Of a stretch of DNA of 64,000 nucleotides, positions 8,067 through 17,537 are shown piece by piece. The notes below the pieces were generated by a model. It was not told the origin of the DNA. It ran no database searches and worked only from the letters and a program-made list of their open reading frames with translations. The stretch spans positions 20,001 to 84,000 of the forward strand of contig BEIN01000011.1 in the NCBI GenBank assembly GCA_002898375.1, in the 5' to 3' direction. Position 1 is the first letter of the stretch; each line of letters begins with the position of its first letter. The stretch comes from a bacterium HR37. Its GTDB lineage: Bacteria; Desulfobacterota_D; UBA1144; Nemesobacterales; CSP1-2. The position numbers were made by a program, and so were the translations under genes.

Positions 8067-10301
8067 ATGCCCAAAAGGAAAGGTCATCTAAAAGAGGCAA
8101 ACAAAAGCTATCTATTAAGGGAAACAATTTCTGCAGTACTATTTACACTGGGAGTTTTTTCCTTTCTAAGTTTATTGTTCTACAGTAACAAATCCGGACT
8201 GGATGTAAAAGGAGCAATGGGGACAATCGGTTTTTTCATATCCACCATACTTGGAAAAGCTTTTGGTATTTGCTCCTTCATAATTCCATTTGTAATGTGC
8301 TACTCAGCGTTTGTTGTGTTCACCAACAGAACAACCGTTGACCTCTACCGCAAGGCCTTCTCATCACTTATATTTCTATTCACCTCAACAACCATTCTAG
8401 GACTTACTTTTGGAAGAGGAGAGTTACTTGGGTATACCCCTCCGGGCGGGATTGTGGGCACCTTTCTTGCTATGGCACTAAAAGATAAGATTGCGGGAAC
8501 CGTTGGTTCTTACATATTTGTAACCATTTTTCTTGCCCTGAGTTTAATAATAATGTCAAACCTTACTTTATCTCAGGTTTTGGGTGGTATTGAAAAGGCT
8601 TCTATGCTTGTAGCAAATACGATTAACAGAGGAACAAAATCGCTGCTAAACTTTATTGCAAAACTTCCAGAAAGCTTAAATGAGCTTTTCTCAAAACCAA
8701 AACTTGGATTAGGCTCATCCGAAAAGGAAAGCAAGGAACTACCTTTCCTGAGACAGGAAGTCTCCCCAAGTAAAACAGAAGTTGGTTTTTCCAATCCTCA
8801 GATCATAGTTAGAGAAGTCAGAAAGAGTGGGGAGGCTAGAGCTGAAAACTCATCCCTACAACACACGGATTTTAAACTTCCCCCAATTGAGCTTCTTGAG
8901 CCAAAGAAAGATACGGGTATAAGGATTGACAAAAATGCCATATACGAGAAAGCAAGGCTAATTGAGGAAAAGCTAAGCAACTTTGGTGTATCTGGAAAAG
9001 TTACAGAGATAAGACCCGGCCCTGTAATTACCATGTTTGAGTATAAACCTTCACCTGGTATAAAGATTAACAAGATCGCTTCCTTATCAAATGATCTGGC
9101 AATGGCCCTTAGCGCTCTTAGTATAAGGATCATAGCTCCAATTCCTGGAAAAGATGTTATTGGCATTGAGGTTCCAAATGAAAAGAGAGAAACAGTGGTT
9201 CTTAGAGAACTTCTAGAAAGCCATGAATTCTTACGCAGCAAATCAATACTAACTCTTGCCCTGGGAAAAGAGATTTCAGGCCTTCCATTCTACATGGATT
9301 TAAGAAAGGCTCCCCACCTTTTGATCGCAGGAACCACAGGTTCTGGTAAAAGTGTTCTGCTTCATTCGGTTATAACAAGCATGCTTTTCAAGGGAAGTCC
9401 AAAAGAGCTTAAGTTTATAATGATCGATCCCAAGATGCTTGAGCTCTCTGTATATGAGAACATTCCCCATCTCCTACATCCAGTGGTTACAAACCCAAAG
9501 GAGGCTTCTCAGGCGTTAAAATGGGCAGTAAAAGAGATGGAAAACAGATACAAGATGCTCTCAGAAGAGGGTGTAAGGGATATAGAGAGCTACAATAGAA
9601 AAGTCACCAAGGTTGAACACCAAAAAGACAGACGTCTTCCCTACATTGTAATAATAATAGATGAGCTAGCCGATTTAATGATGGTTGCTCCACACGAAGT
9701 TAGGGAATCCATAACAAGGCTTTCTCAAATGGCAAGAGCTGCAGGAATCCATCTGGTAGTTGCAACCCAGCGTCCATCAGTCGATGTGGTAGCTGGGCTT
9801 ATCAAAGCAAACTTTCCGGCAAGAATATCATTTCTTGTATCCTCACGCATAGACTCCCGTATAATCCTTGATACCACCGGAGCAGAACAACTGCTCGGGA
9901 AAGGAGATATGCTTTTCCTTCAACCGGGAACCTCAAAACTCATAAGAATACAGGCTGCAATTATATCAGATGAAGAGAGGGAAAGGATAACGGAGTTCTT
10001 AAGAAGCCAGGGCAAACCAGAATACAACGAAGAGATTACCAAAATTGAAGAATCGGAAGAGTCTTTAGGATTGGAAGACGAAAAGGATGAGCTTTACTAT
10101 GAAGCCCTCAGAATAATAGCTCAAACCCGTCAGGCTTCGATATCAATGCTTCAGAGAAAGCTTAAAATAGGCTACAATAGAGCAGCCCGTATAGTTGAAA
10201 TAATGGAGAAAGAGGGCTTGATAGGTCCCCAGGAATCTGCGGGTAAACCAAGAGAGGTATTTATAAATTTAGACCAGATTAAGGAGCGAGGGAAAAATTG
10301 A
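8067..10301 (+). CDS. ftsK: DNA translocase FtsK
   Basis: 744 residues. Four membrane segments occupy about residues 20-175, then a short linker, then the motor: Walker A GTTGSGKS near residue 422, Walker B VIIIDELADLM, and the MARAAGIHLVVATQRPSVDV signature. The last 60 residues (ISMLQRKLKIGYNRAARIVEIMEKEGLIG) are the winged-helix gamma domain that reads KOPS. FtsK pumps DNA at the septum and activates Xer recombination at dif. The linker is short compared with E. coli FtsK, closer to SpoIIIE size. lolA overlaps its stop, as in many Gram-negative genomes. Confidence 0.96.
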   Translation: MPKRKGHLKEANKSYLLRETISAVLFTLGVFSFLSLLFYSNKSGLDVKGAMGTIGFFISTILGKAFGICSFIIPFVMCYSAFVVFTNRTTVDLYRKAFSSLIFLFTSTTILGLTFGRGELLGYTPPGGIVGTFLAMALKDKIAGTVGSYIFVTIFLALSLIIMSNLTLSQVLGGIEKASMLVANTINRGTKSLLNFIAKLPESLNELFSKPKLGLGSSEKESKELPFLRQEVSPSKTEVGFSNPQIIVREVRKSGEARAENSSLQHTDFKLPPIELLEPKKDTGIRIDKNAIYEKARLIEEKLSNFGVSGKVTEIRPGPVITMFEYKPSPGIKINKIASLSNDLAMALSALSIRIIAPIPGKDVIGIEVPNEKRETVVLRELLESHEFLRSKSILTLALGKEISGLPFYMDLRKAPHLLIAGTTGSGKSVLLHSVITSMLFKGSPKELKFIMIDPKMLELSVYENIPHLLHPVVTNPKEASQALKWAVKEMENRYKMLSEEGVRDIESYNRKVTKVEHQKDRRLPYIVIIIDELADLMMVAPHEVRESITRLSQMARAAGIHLVVATQRPSVDVVAGLIKANFPARISFLVSSRIDSRIILDTTGAEQLLGKGDMLFLQPGTSKLIRIQAAIISDEERERITEFLRSQGKPEYNEEITKIEESEESLGLEDEKDELYYEALRIIAQTRQASISMLQRKLKIGYNRAARIVEIMEKEGLIGPQESAGKPREVFINLDQIKERGKN

Positions 10302-10981
10302 AAAAGATAACCATTTTTATCACAGCCATCCTTTTTACCTTATCTGCTGCTTCCACACATGGACAACAGGGAAAAAGTCTCGATGAGATAATTGAAATGA
10401 TCCAAGCAAAGTACAGATCCGTAACGGATTTCTATGCCAGGTTTAACCAAGAAGCAAGTATTAAGGCTCTGAACCAGGTTCAGAAATCCGAAGGTGAGTT
10501 TTGGTTTAAAAAGCCCGGTAAATTAAGATGGAGTTATCACAAACCCCAAAAGCAGGAATACGTATCAAACGGTTATACTTTCTGGTTTTATAACCCTCAG
10601 GAAAAACAGGTTATTGAATACCCTATAAGCGAGCTTATCAACCCCGGAAACCCAACAACCACCTCTTCTCTTCCCGAGCTACTTGGCAATATAAACACCC
10701 TATTTAGGCCTGCTTTCTCAGATATAAAAGACAGTAGCAACTATGTAATAGACCTCATTCCAATAGAAGAAACTGATCAATACAACAAGCTAACCATAGT
10801 TGTAGACAAAAAGAGCCTAATGCTCAAATCACTTTACTTATACGATTCATTCGGAAATGCAACTAAAGTAATACTAAGAGATATTAAAATCAATAAGGGC
10901 ATTCCTGATTCCGTATTCAAACTGGACATACCAGAGGGAACAGAACTAATAAAGGCACCATCTTTAACAGAAGGACACTAA
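10298..10981 (+). CDS. lolA: Outer-membrane lipoprotein carrier protein LolA
   Basis: 227 residues with an N-terminal signal peptide (MKKITIFITAILFTL, then small residues before QQGKSLDE). The body is LolA-like: helix IIEMIQAKYRSVTDFYARF, then ASIKALNQVQKSEGEFWFKKPGKLRW and repeated beta strands. LolA ferries lipoproteins across the periplasm to the outer membrane, so the organism is diderm. The start is TTG at 10298, overlapping the ftsK stop as TTGA, with GGAGCGAGGG upstream. It probably shares the ftsK transcript. Confidence 0.9.
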   Translation: MKKITIFITAILFTLSAASTHGQQGKSLDEIIEMIQAKYRSVTDFYARFNQEASIKALNQVQKSEGEFWFKKPGKLRWSYHKPQKQEYVSNGYTFWFYNPQEKQVIEYPISELINPGNPTTTSSLPELLGNINTLFRPAFSDIKDSSNYVIDLIPIEETDQYNKLTIVVDKKSLMLKSLYLYDSFGNATKVILRDIKINKGIPDSVFKLDIPEGTELIKAPSLTEGH

Positions 10982-11000
10982 ACAACAATGGGAGAGAGAT

Positions 11001-11330
11001 ATGAAAAACATCAAAGGGATCTTGATAATAGTGATAATTACACTTTTAGCCGTATTTACCTACCAAGGTTTTACAGAGGAAGAGTTTATTCCCAGCAAAC
11101 TACAGTCCGAATTTGCAAAATCCCTTATATCCATACCTGGTGTTGAAAATGCTGTATGGAAAACTCATGTAGATCTCTGGATTCAGGCAAGGGTAGATGA
11201 CCCTAAAAAGGCAAAGAACATAGCAGCAGATGTGGTTTCAAAAGGAAGTAAGGAATTTGGTCAGATCTTCTGTGTTCACGTACACAGTGGAGATTGGAAG
11301 GAGCTCTCAAAGTTGTGTTGGATATACTAA
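11001..11330 (+). CDS. Small secreted or membrane-anchored protein of unknown function
   Basis: 109 residues that I do not recognise. Residues 5-22 (KGILIIVIITLLAVFTY) form a signal peptide or anchor; the rest is a small soluble domain with ISIPGVENAVWKTHVDLWIQARVDD followed by an amphipathic helix and two Cys near the end (QIFCVHVH and KLCWIY). The layout of a short strand, DDPKKAKNIAADVV helix and strand suggests a compact alpha/beta fold. GGGAGAG precedes the ATG, 19 bases after lolA, so it may ride on the ftsK-lolA transcript. It faces nuoD tail to tail. Confidence 0.7.
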   Translation: MKNIKGILIIVIITLLAVFTYQGFTEEEFIPSKLQSEFAKSLISIPGVENAVWKTHVDLWIQARVDDPKKAKNIAADVVSKGSKEFGQIFCVHVHSGDWKELSKLCWIY

Positions 11331-11342
11331 ATGCTAAGCATC

Positions 11343-12566
11343 TTATCTATCTACCTCACCAAGCACTATATCTATACTTCCAATTGCAGCAATAACGTCT
11401 GCAAGCAATCTTCCCTCAACCATCTTAGGAAGGGCCTGAAGGTTGACAAAAGAAGGACCTCTTACACGCATCCTGTATGGTTTCCCGGAACCATCACTTA
11501 CAATATAGTAACCTAATTCACCTTTGGGATTTTCAACGGCATGATATACTTCCCCAGGAGGGGGTTTAAACCCCTCATACACAAGTACAAAGTGTCTTAT
11601 AAGAGATTCCATTCGTGTATATGTAAGCTCCTTGGGTGGAAGCACTATATCAGGCAAATCAGCTATATACGGACCATCCGGAAGGTTGTTTATTGCCTGC
11701 TCTATAATCTTAAGGCTCTGGTGCATCTCTTCCAGACGGCACAGATAACGAGCATAGGCATCTCCATCCGTTGAAACTGGAATCTCAAAATCGTAATTCT
11801 CATATCCTAAATAGGGCATAGCTTTCCTAACATCGTATGGAACACCGCTACCTCTAAGAACAGGTCCCGTAAGACCCAAATCAATTGCATCTTCCGCACT
11901 TATGTACGCAACCCCTTTTGTTCTCTCCACCCAGATTCTATTCCTTGTAAGGAGCTTATCTATCTCAACAAGGGTCTTTGGAAACGCTTTAAGAAAGTTT
12001 CTAATCGCTTCTTCAAAGTTCTCAGGAAGATCCTCTGGTAAACCACCGACCCTCGGATAAGAGGTGGTCATTCTTGCTCCACAAACCATCTCCAAGATAT
12101 CGTAAATCCTCTCCCTTTCTTTAAAGCAGTAAAGAAAAGCACTTACCGCTCCCAAATCCATGGCACTCGTCCCAATCCCTATAAGGTGAGATTCTATTCT
12201 TCCGAGCTCAAACAGAATAACCTCTGCAACCTTTGCTCTCTCGGGGATCTCATTTTCAATACCTAGAAGCTTCTCCACAGCAAGAATAAACCCTATGTTA
12301 TTACAGATAGAAGCAACGTAGTCCATCCTGTCAGTATATGGCAGACACTGTTGATAGGTTATATGCTCACATAGCTTCTCTATCCCCCTGTGCAGGTAAC
12401 CAATATACGGTATTGCTTTAACCACTATTTCCCCATCCAGGTGTAGAACAACACGTAAAACACCGTGCGTAGAAGGGTGTTGGGGACCCATGTTTAGCAT
12501 GAGTGTTTCAGTACGGAGCTTCCCCTCCTGATCAACTTCTTCTTTTATGAACTGAACCCTTTCCAT
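11343..12566 (-). CDS. nuoD: NADH-quinone oxidoreductase subunit D
   Basis: About 407 residues, 49-kDa subunit family. Signatures: LNMGPQHPSTHGVLR near the start, IGYLHRGIEKL, the quinone-site region YTDRMDY, and the C-terminal VLGEVDR. It forms the quinone-binding pocket with NuoB. A longer reading from 12617 runs into nuoC; I choose the ATG at 12566 because AGAGGGGA lies about 7 bases upstream and the protein then starts MERVQFIKEE. It begins 1 base after the nuoC stop, last in a nuoA-B-C-D order. Confidence 0.96.
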   Translation of the reverse strand: MERVQFIKEEVDQEGKLRTETLMLNMGPQHPSTHGVLRVVLHLDGEIVVKAIPYIGYLHRGIEKLCEHITYQQCLPYTDRMDYVASICNNIGFILAVEKLLGIENEIPERAKVAEVILFELGRIESHLIGIGTSAMDLGAVSAFLYCFKERERIYDILEMVCGARMTTSYPRVGGLPEDLPENFEEAIRNFLKAFPKTLVEIDKLLTRNRIWVERTKGVAYISAEDAIDLGLTGPVLRGSGVPYDVRKAMPYLGYENYDFEIPVSTDGDAYARYLCRLEEMHQSLKIIEQAINNLPDGPYIADLPDIVLPPKELTYTRMESLIRHFVLVYEGFKPPPGEVYHAVENPKGELGYYIVSDGSGKPYRMRVRGPSFVNLQALPKMVEGRLLADVIAAIGSIDIVLGEVDR

Positions 12567-12567
12567 A

Positions 12568-13086
12568 CTAAGTCCCCTCTTTAAGAGCCCTTTCAAAAGA
12601 ACGCTTAGAGGGCTCACGATTCCTTACATCAAAGTCCTTTCTCAACGGAAATGCCTCATAGTCCTCGGGCATAAGAATTCTCCTTAAATCTGGATGCCCT
12701 ACAAACTCTATTCCAAACATGTCATAGACTTCTCTTTCAAGCCAGTTTGCACCACTCCAGACAGAAGTTACAGAATAGACTTTTGGATCTTCTTCCGGAA
12801 CTTCAACTTTTAACCTTATCCTTATATTTTCCTCAAAATCCGGACCAAACCTGTGCAGGTAGTAAACCACCTCAAAACGCGGGGTTTTTCTTCCAAGATA
12901 GTCAACGGCCGTAATGTCGACAATAAACTTAAAGTCAAATTCTTTTTTCAAATAACTACATATCTCCCTTATAAGTTCTCTCTTAACAAAGACACTAACC
13001 TCTCCCCTAAAGGTCTTTATCTCACCAATTGCATATGGATACTTATTCCTTAGGGAATCTATAACCTGCTGTATACTAACGCTCAT
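12568..13086 (-). CDS. nuoC: NADH-quinone oxidoreductase subunit C
   Basis: 172 residues, 30-kDa subunit family. The core signature is intact: [28 protein letters not shown]-type residues, followed by [15 protein letters not shown]. It is part of the peripheral arm next to NuoD. Separate nuoC and nuoD genes (not the fused E. coli nuoCD) fit many thermophiles. Its start ATG overlaps the nuoB stop as ATGA. Confidence 0.96.
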   Translation of the reverse strand: MSVSIQQVIDSLRNKYPYAIGEIKTFRGEVSVFVKRELIREICSYLKKEFDFKFIVDITAVDYLGRKTPRFEVVYYLHRFGPDFEENIRIRLKVEVPEEDPKVYSVTSVWSGANWLEREVYDMFGIEFVGHPDLRRILMPEDYEAFPLRKDFDVRNREPSKRSFERALKEGT

Positions 13087-13568
13087 AGTACAGGAGCTCC
13101 CTGCATTTCTATCTTCTTTTGGATTTTCATCACAGCATCAATCAAAGCCTCTGGTCGCGGAGGACACCCTCCTACGTAAACATCAACCGGAAGGAACTCA
13201 TCAATCCCTTGAACAACTGCATAGCTATCAAAAGGTCCACCACCACAGGTGCACGAACCCATAGCAATCACCCACTTTGGCTCAGGCATTTGATCATAAA
13301 TCCTTCTGCACACAGATGCCATCTTATACGTGATGGTTCCTGAAACTATCATGAGGTCTGCCTGTCTTGGGGAGAATCTGGCCACCTCTGCTCCAAACCT
13401 TGAGAGATCAAATCTAGAAGCAAAAACCCCCATCATCTCAATAGCACAACAAGCTGTACCAAAGGGCATTGGCCACAGACTGTTTTTCCTGGCCCAGTTG
13501 GCTATTGCGCTTAGCTTTGTGGTTATAAAACCATCCCCCCCAAAGATGGGGCTTGTGTTTAGTCCCAT
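13083..13568 (-). CDS. nuoB: NADH-quinone oxidoreductase subunit B (N2 cluster)
   Basis: 161 residues. The four Cys ligands for the N2 [4Fe-4S] cluster are visible: the CC pair in [11 protein letters not shown], Cys in [10 protein letters not shown], and Cys in [12 protein letters not shown]2 hands electrons to quinone. The preceding Trp-Pro-Met-Pro-Phe-Gly motif is also standard. The start overlaps the end of nuoA by 10 bases. Confidence 0.97.
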   Translation of the reverse strand: MGLNTSPIFGGDGFITTKLSAIANWARKNSLWPMPFGTACCAIEMMGVFASRFDLSRFGAEVARFSPRQADLMIVSGTITYKMASVCRRIYDQMPEPKWVIAMGSCTCGGGPFDSYAVVQGIDEFLPVDVYVGGCPPRPEALIDAVMKIQKKIEMQGAPVL

Positions 13569-13915
13569 TCGAGAGCCTCCTTCTTAAGAAGGTAGAAATA
13601 CCCCCCTAAAATTACTATTAAGAATACAAGAACCTCTATGAAAGCAAGAAGACCTAGTTTTTTAAAGATCACAGCCCAAGCAAAGAGAAAAGCAATTTCC
13701 ACGTCAAAAAGTATAAACAGAGCGGCAATAAGGTAATACCTAGCTGAAAACCTCCCACGAGTGTCTCCTACAGGAGGAATACCACACTCATAAGGGGTAA
13801 GTTTTCTTTTCTCATACCTCTTTGGTCCAAGAGCATGCGATATAAGAAGCAATGCCGCAGCTAGCAACACCGCCAGTACTATCATTATTAATATCGGAAC
13901 ATATCCATCAATCAC
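13559..13915 (-). CDS. nuoA: NADH-quinone oxidoreductase subunit A
   Basis: 118 residues with three membrane helices. The motif [11 protein letters not shown] contains the conserved Glu-Cys, and the second and third helices ([35 protein letters not shown]) match NuoA closely. The start is GTG at 13915 with no clear Shine-Dalgarno. It follows the 138-residue membrane gene by 42 bases and may be cotranscribed with it. Confidence 0.95.
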   Translation of the reverse strand: MIDGYVPILIMIVLAVLLAAALLLISHALGPKRYEKRKLTPYECGIPPVGDTRGRFSARYYLIAALFILFDVEIAFLFAWAVIFKKLGLLAFIEVLVFLIVILGGYFYLLKKEALEWD

Positions 13916-13957
13916 AGAAATAAGGTTAAGATGAATAAGAGAATTGTCAAGAAACCA

Positions 13958-14374
13958 CTATGCAATTAGAGCAGTATAGAGAAAAACAACAAACAGCGTT
14001 ACTATGAAGTAAATAGATAGCGCAAAGAAGGCACTTGAGAGACTGTAAGCATACTCGTTGATCCTCATAGAATAGAGGTGAACCAGATCTATAGATACGG
14101 AAAAAAGCAGGCTAAAAAGCAGAGCAAACGTGATAATCAGAATAAAGGTATAACAAAGGAGTCCACTCTGACCTCTTATCTGGGTACTGGAGATCCTGTA
14201 CTCAACAGCTGAAAGAGCTATTATAACAGAGAAGAACACAAGCTTTGGACCCACAAGAGACCTAAGAATATCTAACGAAGGAGATGGGCTGATCATCATA
14301 ACGGTTAAAACGGCAAAAAGAAGTGTAAAGACCATCCAAACAATCCCCAAAAGAACTCCATCTTTTGAAACCAT
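13958..14374 (-). CDS. Four-helix membrane protein upstream of nuoA, unknown
   Basis: 138 residues, four predicted membrane helices separated by short polar loops (one is EYRISSTQIRGQSG). I do not recognise a family; it is not NuoJ, NuoK or NuoH by motif. AGGAGGT lies about 7 bases before the ATG, the best ribosome site in this block. Position at the head of nuoABCD suggests a role in, or simply cotranscription with, complex I. The 117-base gap between it and the divergent sirtuin gene must hold both promoters. Confidence 0.7.
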   Translation of the reverse strand: MVSKDGVLLGIVWMVFTLLFAVLTVMMISPSPSLDILRSLVGPKLVFFSVIIALSAVEYRISSTQIRGQSGLLCYTFILIITFALLFSLLFSVSIDLVHLYSMRINEYAYSLSSAFFALSIYFIVTLFVVFLYTALIA

Positions 14375-14474
14375 CTCTGTTACCTCCTTTTTCAGATATC
14401 TATATATCGAGATTTTATCACACTTATTATTTTTGCTTCTACTAAATTTTCATCTCCAATTGTTGAATAAAGTT

Positions 14475-14503
14475 TTGAAAAGAAAAAACTTTTGATTTAC
14501 ATT
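14475..14503 (+). promoter_or_regulatory. Possible promoter for the sirtuin gene
   Basis: TTGAAA at 14475-14480, 17 bases, TACATT at 14498-14503 (4 of 6). The start point would fall near 14510, only about 3 bases before the ATG at 14513, so the message would be nearly leaderless. Confidence 0.4.
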
Positions 14504-14512
14504 TTAGATACA

Positions 14513-15241
14513 ATGAAAGACGAAAAGATCCTAAAAGCAAAAGATATTGTAAAAGAAGCAACGAGCATAACAGTACTTACAGGAGCAGGAATATCTGCAG
14601 AAAGTGGGGTTCCAACGTTTAGAGGAAAAGATGGACTATGGAAGAATTTTCGTCCAGAAGATCTTGCAACCCCACAGGCATTTGCAAGGAATCCAAAACT
14701 TGTTTGGGAATGGTATGAGTGGAGAAGAAAGCTTGTAAAAGAAGCAAGGCCAAATCCGGGTCACCTTGCACTTGTTAAACTCGAAGAGGAAAAACCCAAG
14801 TTTACACTGATAACTCAAAACGTAGATGGGCTTCATAAGATGGCTGGCAACAAGAATATAGTCGAGTTGCACGGAAACTTATGGCAGATAAGGTGCACAA
14901 GATGCGGTTCTGTAGAAGAGGATTTTAATGTACCACTTGAAAAAATACCTCCTGAGTGCAAAAAATGTGGAGGAATTGGGCGACCAAATGTTGTCTGGTT
15001 TGGAGAGATAATACCAATGTCGATAATAGAGAGAGCAATTAAATCAATTAAAGAGTGCCAGGTAATGTTAATAGTTGGAACCTCTGGTGTTGTAGAACCT
15101 GCAGCCTCGTTGGGACTTCTAGCAAAGCAAACGGGCAAAGTTGTAATAGAGGTAAACTTAGAACCAACCCTCAATTCAACTCTTTATGACCTGACCATTT
15201 TGGGAAAATCCGGAGAGGTACTCCCTCTTATTGTCTACTAG
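14513..15241 (+). CDS. NAD-dependent protein deacylase, sirtuin family (class III-like)
   Basis: About 242 residues. Motifs in order: GAGISAESGVPTFRG (NAD loop), TQNVDGLH, catalytic His in VELHGNLW, a zinc site CTRC then CKKC, GTSGVVEPAASL, and EVNLEPT. WEWYEWRR supplies the Tyr and Arg that class III (SIRT5/CobB-like) enzymes use to bind succinyl- or malonyl-lysine, so desuccinylase activity is likely by family knowledge. I choose ATG 14513; a TTG at 14492 would add seven residues and has no better ribosome site. It overlaps the convergent pdxA stop by 4 bases. Confidence 0.92.
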   Translation: MKDEKILKAKDIVKEATSITVLTGAGISAESGVPTFRGKDGLWKNFRPEDLATPQAFARNPKLVWEWYEWRRKLVKEARPNPGHLALVKLEEEKPKFTLITQNVDGLHKMAGNKNIVELHGNLWQIRCTRCGSVEEDFNVPLEKIPPECKKCGGIGRPNVVWFGEIIPMSIIERAIKSIKECQVMLIVGTSGVVEPAASLGLLAKQTGKVVIEVNLEPTLNSTLYDLTILGKSGEVLPLIVY

Positions 15242-16206
15242 TCAAGAGAAAACGATTTTCTTTTTTTTGCGAGGTTATAAGCCAACCTTATAGCAGCTAT
15301 CATACTAGATGGATCAGCCTTTCCCTTCCAAGCTATGTTATAAGCTACACCATGGTCTGGAGAGGTTCTTATTATAGGGAGCCCAAGTGTTACATTAACC
15401 CCCTGATGAAAATAAAGCATCTTAAAAGGAATCAATCCCTGATCATGATACATGGCAACAACCACATCCCAGTTCCCCTGCAAAGCATAAAAAAACAGGG
15501 TATCTGCTGGCATAGGACCTACAACATTTATTCCCCTTTTCCTTGCCGCCTGAACAGCAGGAGCAATATAGAGTATCTCTTCGTTTCCAAACGCACCTGC
15601 TTCACCTGCATGGGGATTTAAAGCAGAGACAACTATTTTAGGCCTCGCAATGCCAAAAAGGTCTCTAAGAGACTCATTTGCAATCTCAATTGTGGAGAGA
15701 ACCCTTTCTCTGCTGATTAACTTTGGGACCTCTGATAAAGCGCAGTGTATTGTAACAAGTACAACTCTAAAATTTCCTCCCTCAAACATCATAGCAACCT
15801 TTTTTGCTCCTGTAAGCTCCTGAAGGATCTCAGTATGTCCGGGGTATTTTATACCAGCAAGGTGCATAGACTCTTTGCTGATAGGTGCTGTAACAACTGC
15901 ATCCACCTTACCTTCCATTGCAGAGGCGGTAGCTTCTTTTATGTATAAAAAACTTGCTTCTCCTGCTCTTCCATTAGGAAACCCGGGATTTAGATCTCCC
16001 CTTCCAAAAGCATCAATATCAACCACCCTATACGTTGGCTTTAATCCAACCAGTTTCTCTGCTTCTTTCATAACTTCCTTGCTACCAAATACCAAAAAAT
16101 CACAAAGCTCTCTAAGCTCACTGCAGGCAAGTGCTTTAACTATAATCTCTGCTCCAATACCATTTGGATCCCCCATCGTAATTCCTATTGTAAGTCTGCG
16201 TTGCAT
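15238..16206 (-). CDS. pdxA: 4-hydroxythreonine-4-phosphate dehydrogenase PdxA
   Basis: About 322 residues. Signatures: ITMGDPNGIGAEI, APISKESMHLAGIKYPGHTEIL, VSALNPHAGEAGAFGNEE, and MYHDQGLIPFKM, with the metal-binding His residues in the last three. The enzyme oxidises 4-phosphohydroxy-threonine in the DXP-dependent vitamin B6 pathway. I choose ATG 16206 because a GGGG sequence lies about 8 bases upstream; ATG 16233 would add nine residues with weaker support. It sits directly after tatD, as part of a pdxA-tatD-nrdR-glyA minus-strand run; glyA is a major PLP user. Confidence 0.95.
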   Translation of the reverse strand: MQRRLTIGITMGDPNGIGAEIIVKALACSELRELCDFLVFGSKEVMKEAEKLVGLKPTYRVVDIDAFGRGDLNPGFPNGRAGEASFLYIKEATASAMEGKVDAVVTAPISKESMHLAGIKYPGHTEILQELTGAKKVAMMFEGGNFRVVLVTIHCALSEVPKLISRERVLSTIEIANESLRDLFGIARPKIVVSALNPHAGEAGAFGNEEILYIAPAVQAARKRGINVVGPMPADTLFFYALQGNWDVVVAMYHDQGLIPFKMLYFHQGVNVTLGLPIIRTSPDHGVAYNIAWKGKADPSSMIAAIRLAYNLAKKRKSFSLD

Positions 16207-16235
16207 AAAACTACCCCAGATAGCAGGAATCATTA

Positions 16236-16994
16236 TCAGTAAAAGCCAAAAAGCTCTTTTGCATTTCTTGTTGTTTCCTCAGCAACTTTTTCCAAAGGCT
16301 CACCTCTTAACTCTGCTATCTTCTCAGCAACATATACCACATATGATGGTTCATTTCTCTTTCCCCTAAAAGGGAAAGGAGCAAGATAAGGAGAGTCAGT
16401 CTCTATAAGCAACTTTTCAGGAGGAATCATTCTTGCGGCTTCCCTTATCTTATCTGTGTTTTTAAATGTAATTATACCGGAGAACGAAATATAAAAGCCC
16501 ATATCGATGTATCTATCTGCTGTAAGGTAATCACCCGTAAAGCAATGTATTACCCCCTTTATTCCCTCCGAAATTTGCTCTTTAAGTATGGAAACCACAT
16601 CCTCATGTGCATCCCGAACATGTATAACAAGAGGAAGAGAAAACCTCTTTGCAAGTTCTATATGATTTTTAAAACTGGCTATCTGAACTTCACGAGGTGA
16701 ATTCATGTAGTGATAATCAAGCCCGGTCTCTCCTATAGCCACCACCTTTGTGTTTTCCAATAGTTTCTCCAATTCTTCCATAACCCTTTTATCTAAACTC
16801 AAAGCCTCATGAGGATGCACTCCAACAGCTGCAAAAACCTGTGGGAAAGTTCTTGCAATCTCAAGAGTCCTTTTCGATGATTCCAGATTGGAAGAAATAG
16901 CAACAACTCTACTAACCCCATGAGCAAGTGCTCTTTCAATTACAATCTCGACGTCTTCTAGCATCTCTAGATGTGCATGGGTATCCACAAACAT
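16236..16994 (-). CDS. TatD-family metal-dependent hydrolase (YcfH type)
   Basis: 252 residues, amidohydrolase-like barrel. Metal ligands: VDTHAHLEM at the N terminus, GETGLDYHY, His in LVIHVRDAHEDV, VIHCFTGD, and Asp in LLIETDSPYLAP. TatD proteins are Mg-dependent 3'-to-5' exodeoxyribonucleases; the YcfH branch has a less clear substrate. Six bases follow the nrdR stop, so it is cotranscribed. Confidence 0.92.
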   Translation of the reverse strand: MFVDTHAHLEMLEDVEIVIERALAHGVSRVVAISSNLESSKRTLEIARTFPQVFAAVGVHPHEALSLDKRVMEELEKLLENTKVVAIGETGLDYHYMNSPREVQIASFKNHIELAKRFSLPLVIHVRDAHEDVVSILKEQISEGIKGVIHCFTGDYLTADRYIDMGFYISFSGIITFKNTDKIREAARMIPPEKLLIETDSPYLAPFPFRGKRNEPSYVVYVAEKIAELRGEPLEKVAEETTRNAKELFGFY

Positions 16995-17000
16995 CCCAAT

Positions 17001-17537
17001 CTATTCCACACCCTTCTTTATAAGCTCCAAAGTTGGTTTGGACCTAAATTCCCCCTGACCCTTATCCTTGGCTTTCTGAGACTCCTTCTCCCGTAGAAGC
17101 TCTTTTAGCTCATCCATAAATTGGTTTATATCCTTAAACGACCTGTAAACAGAGGCAAATCTTACATAAGCAACCTCATCAAGTTCATATAATTTTTTCA
17201 TAACTCTTTCGCCTATTTCCTTACTTTCCACCTCTCTTTCCCCTCTTTCCTGTAGCTCTCTTTCAAACTCCGAAACAAAGTTTTCGATGATTTTTACACT
17301 TATTGGTCTCTTTTCACATGCCTTAAGCATTCCCGTTATGATCTTATTCCTGTCAAATGGCTCCCTTCTTCCGTCTTTCTTTACCACAAGCAGGTTTATC
17401 TCCTCAACACGTTCATAGGTGGTAAAACGTCTTCTACACTCAAGACACTCCCTGCGTCTTCTTATAGCCAAACCATCTTTGCTAAGACGTGAATCTATAA
17501 CTTTATCTCTTTGACTGGAACAAAAAGGACACTTCAT
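17001..17537 (-). CDS. nrdR: Transcriptional repressor NrdR
   Basis: 178 residues. The N-terminal zinc ribbon is CPFCSSQ then [13 protein letters not shown], followed by an ATP-cone ([18 protein letters not shown]) and helices ending [14 protein letters not shown]. NrdR represses ribonucleotide-reductase genes when dATP is bound. The last 25 residues exceed the usual 150-residue length and are lysine-rich. It starts directly after the glyA stop (TAG then ATG). No nrd genes are in the window. Confidence 0.96.
   Translation of the reverse strand: MKCPFCSSQRDKVIDSRLSKDGLAIRRRRECLECRRRFTTYERVEEINLLVVKKDGRREPFDRNKIITGMLKACEKRPISVKIIENFVSEFERELQERGEREVESKEIGERVMKKLYELDEVAYVRFASVYRSFKDINQFMDELKELLREKESQKAKDKGQGEFRSKPTLELIKKGVE

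Noticed and set aside
8798-9241. Minus-strand 147-residue open frame inside ftsK
   Set aside because: Antisense shadow of a strongly conserved gene.
12567-12617. Extra 17 residues at the NuoD N terminus
   Set aside because: They lie inside nuoC and precede a good ribosome site for ATG 12566.
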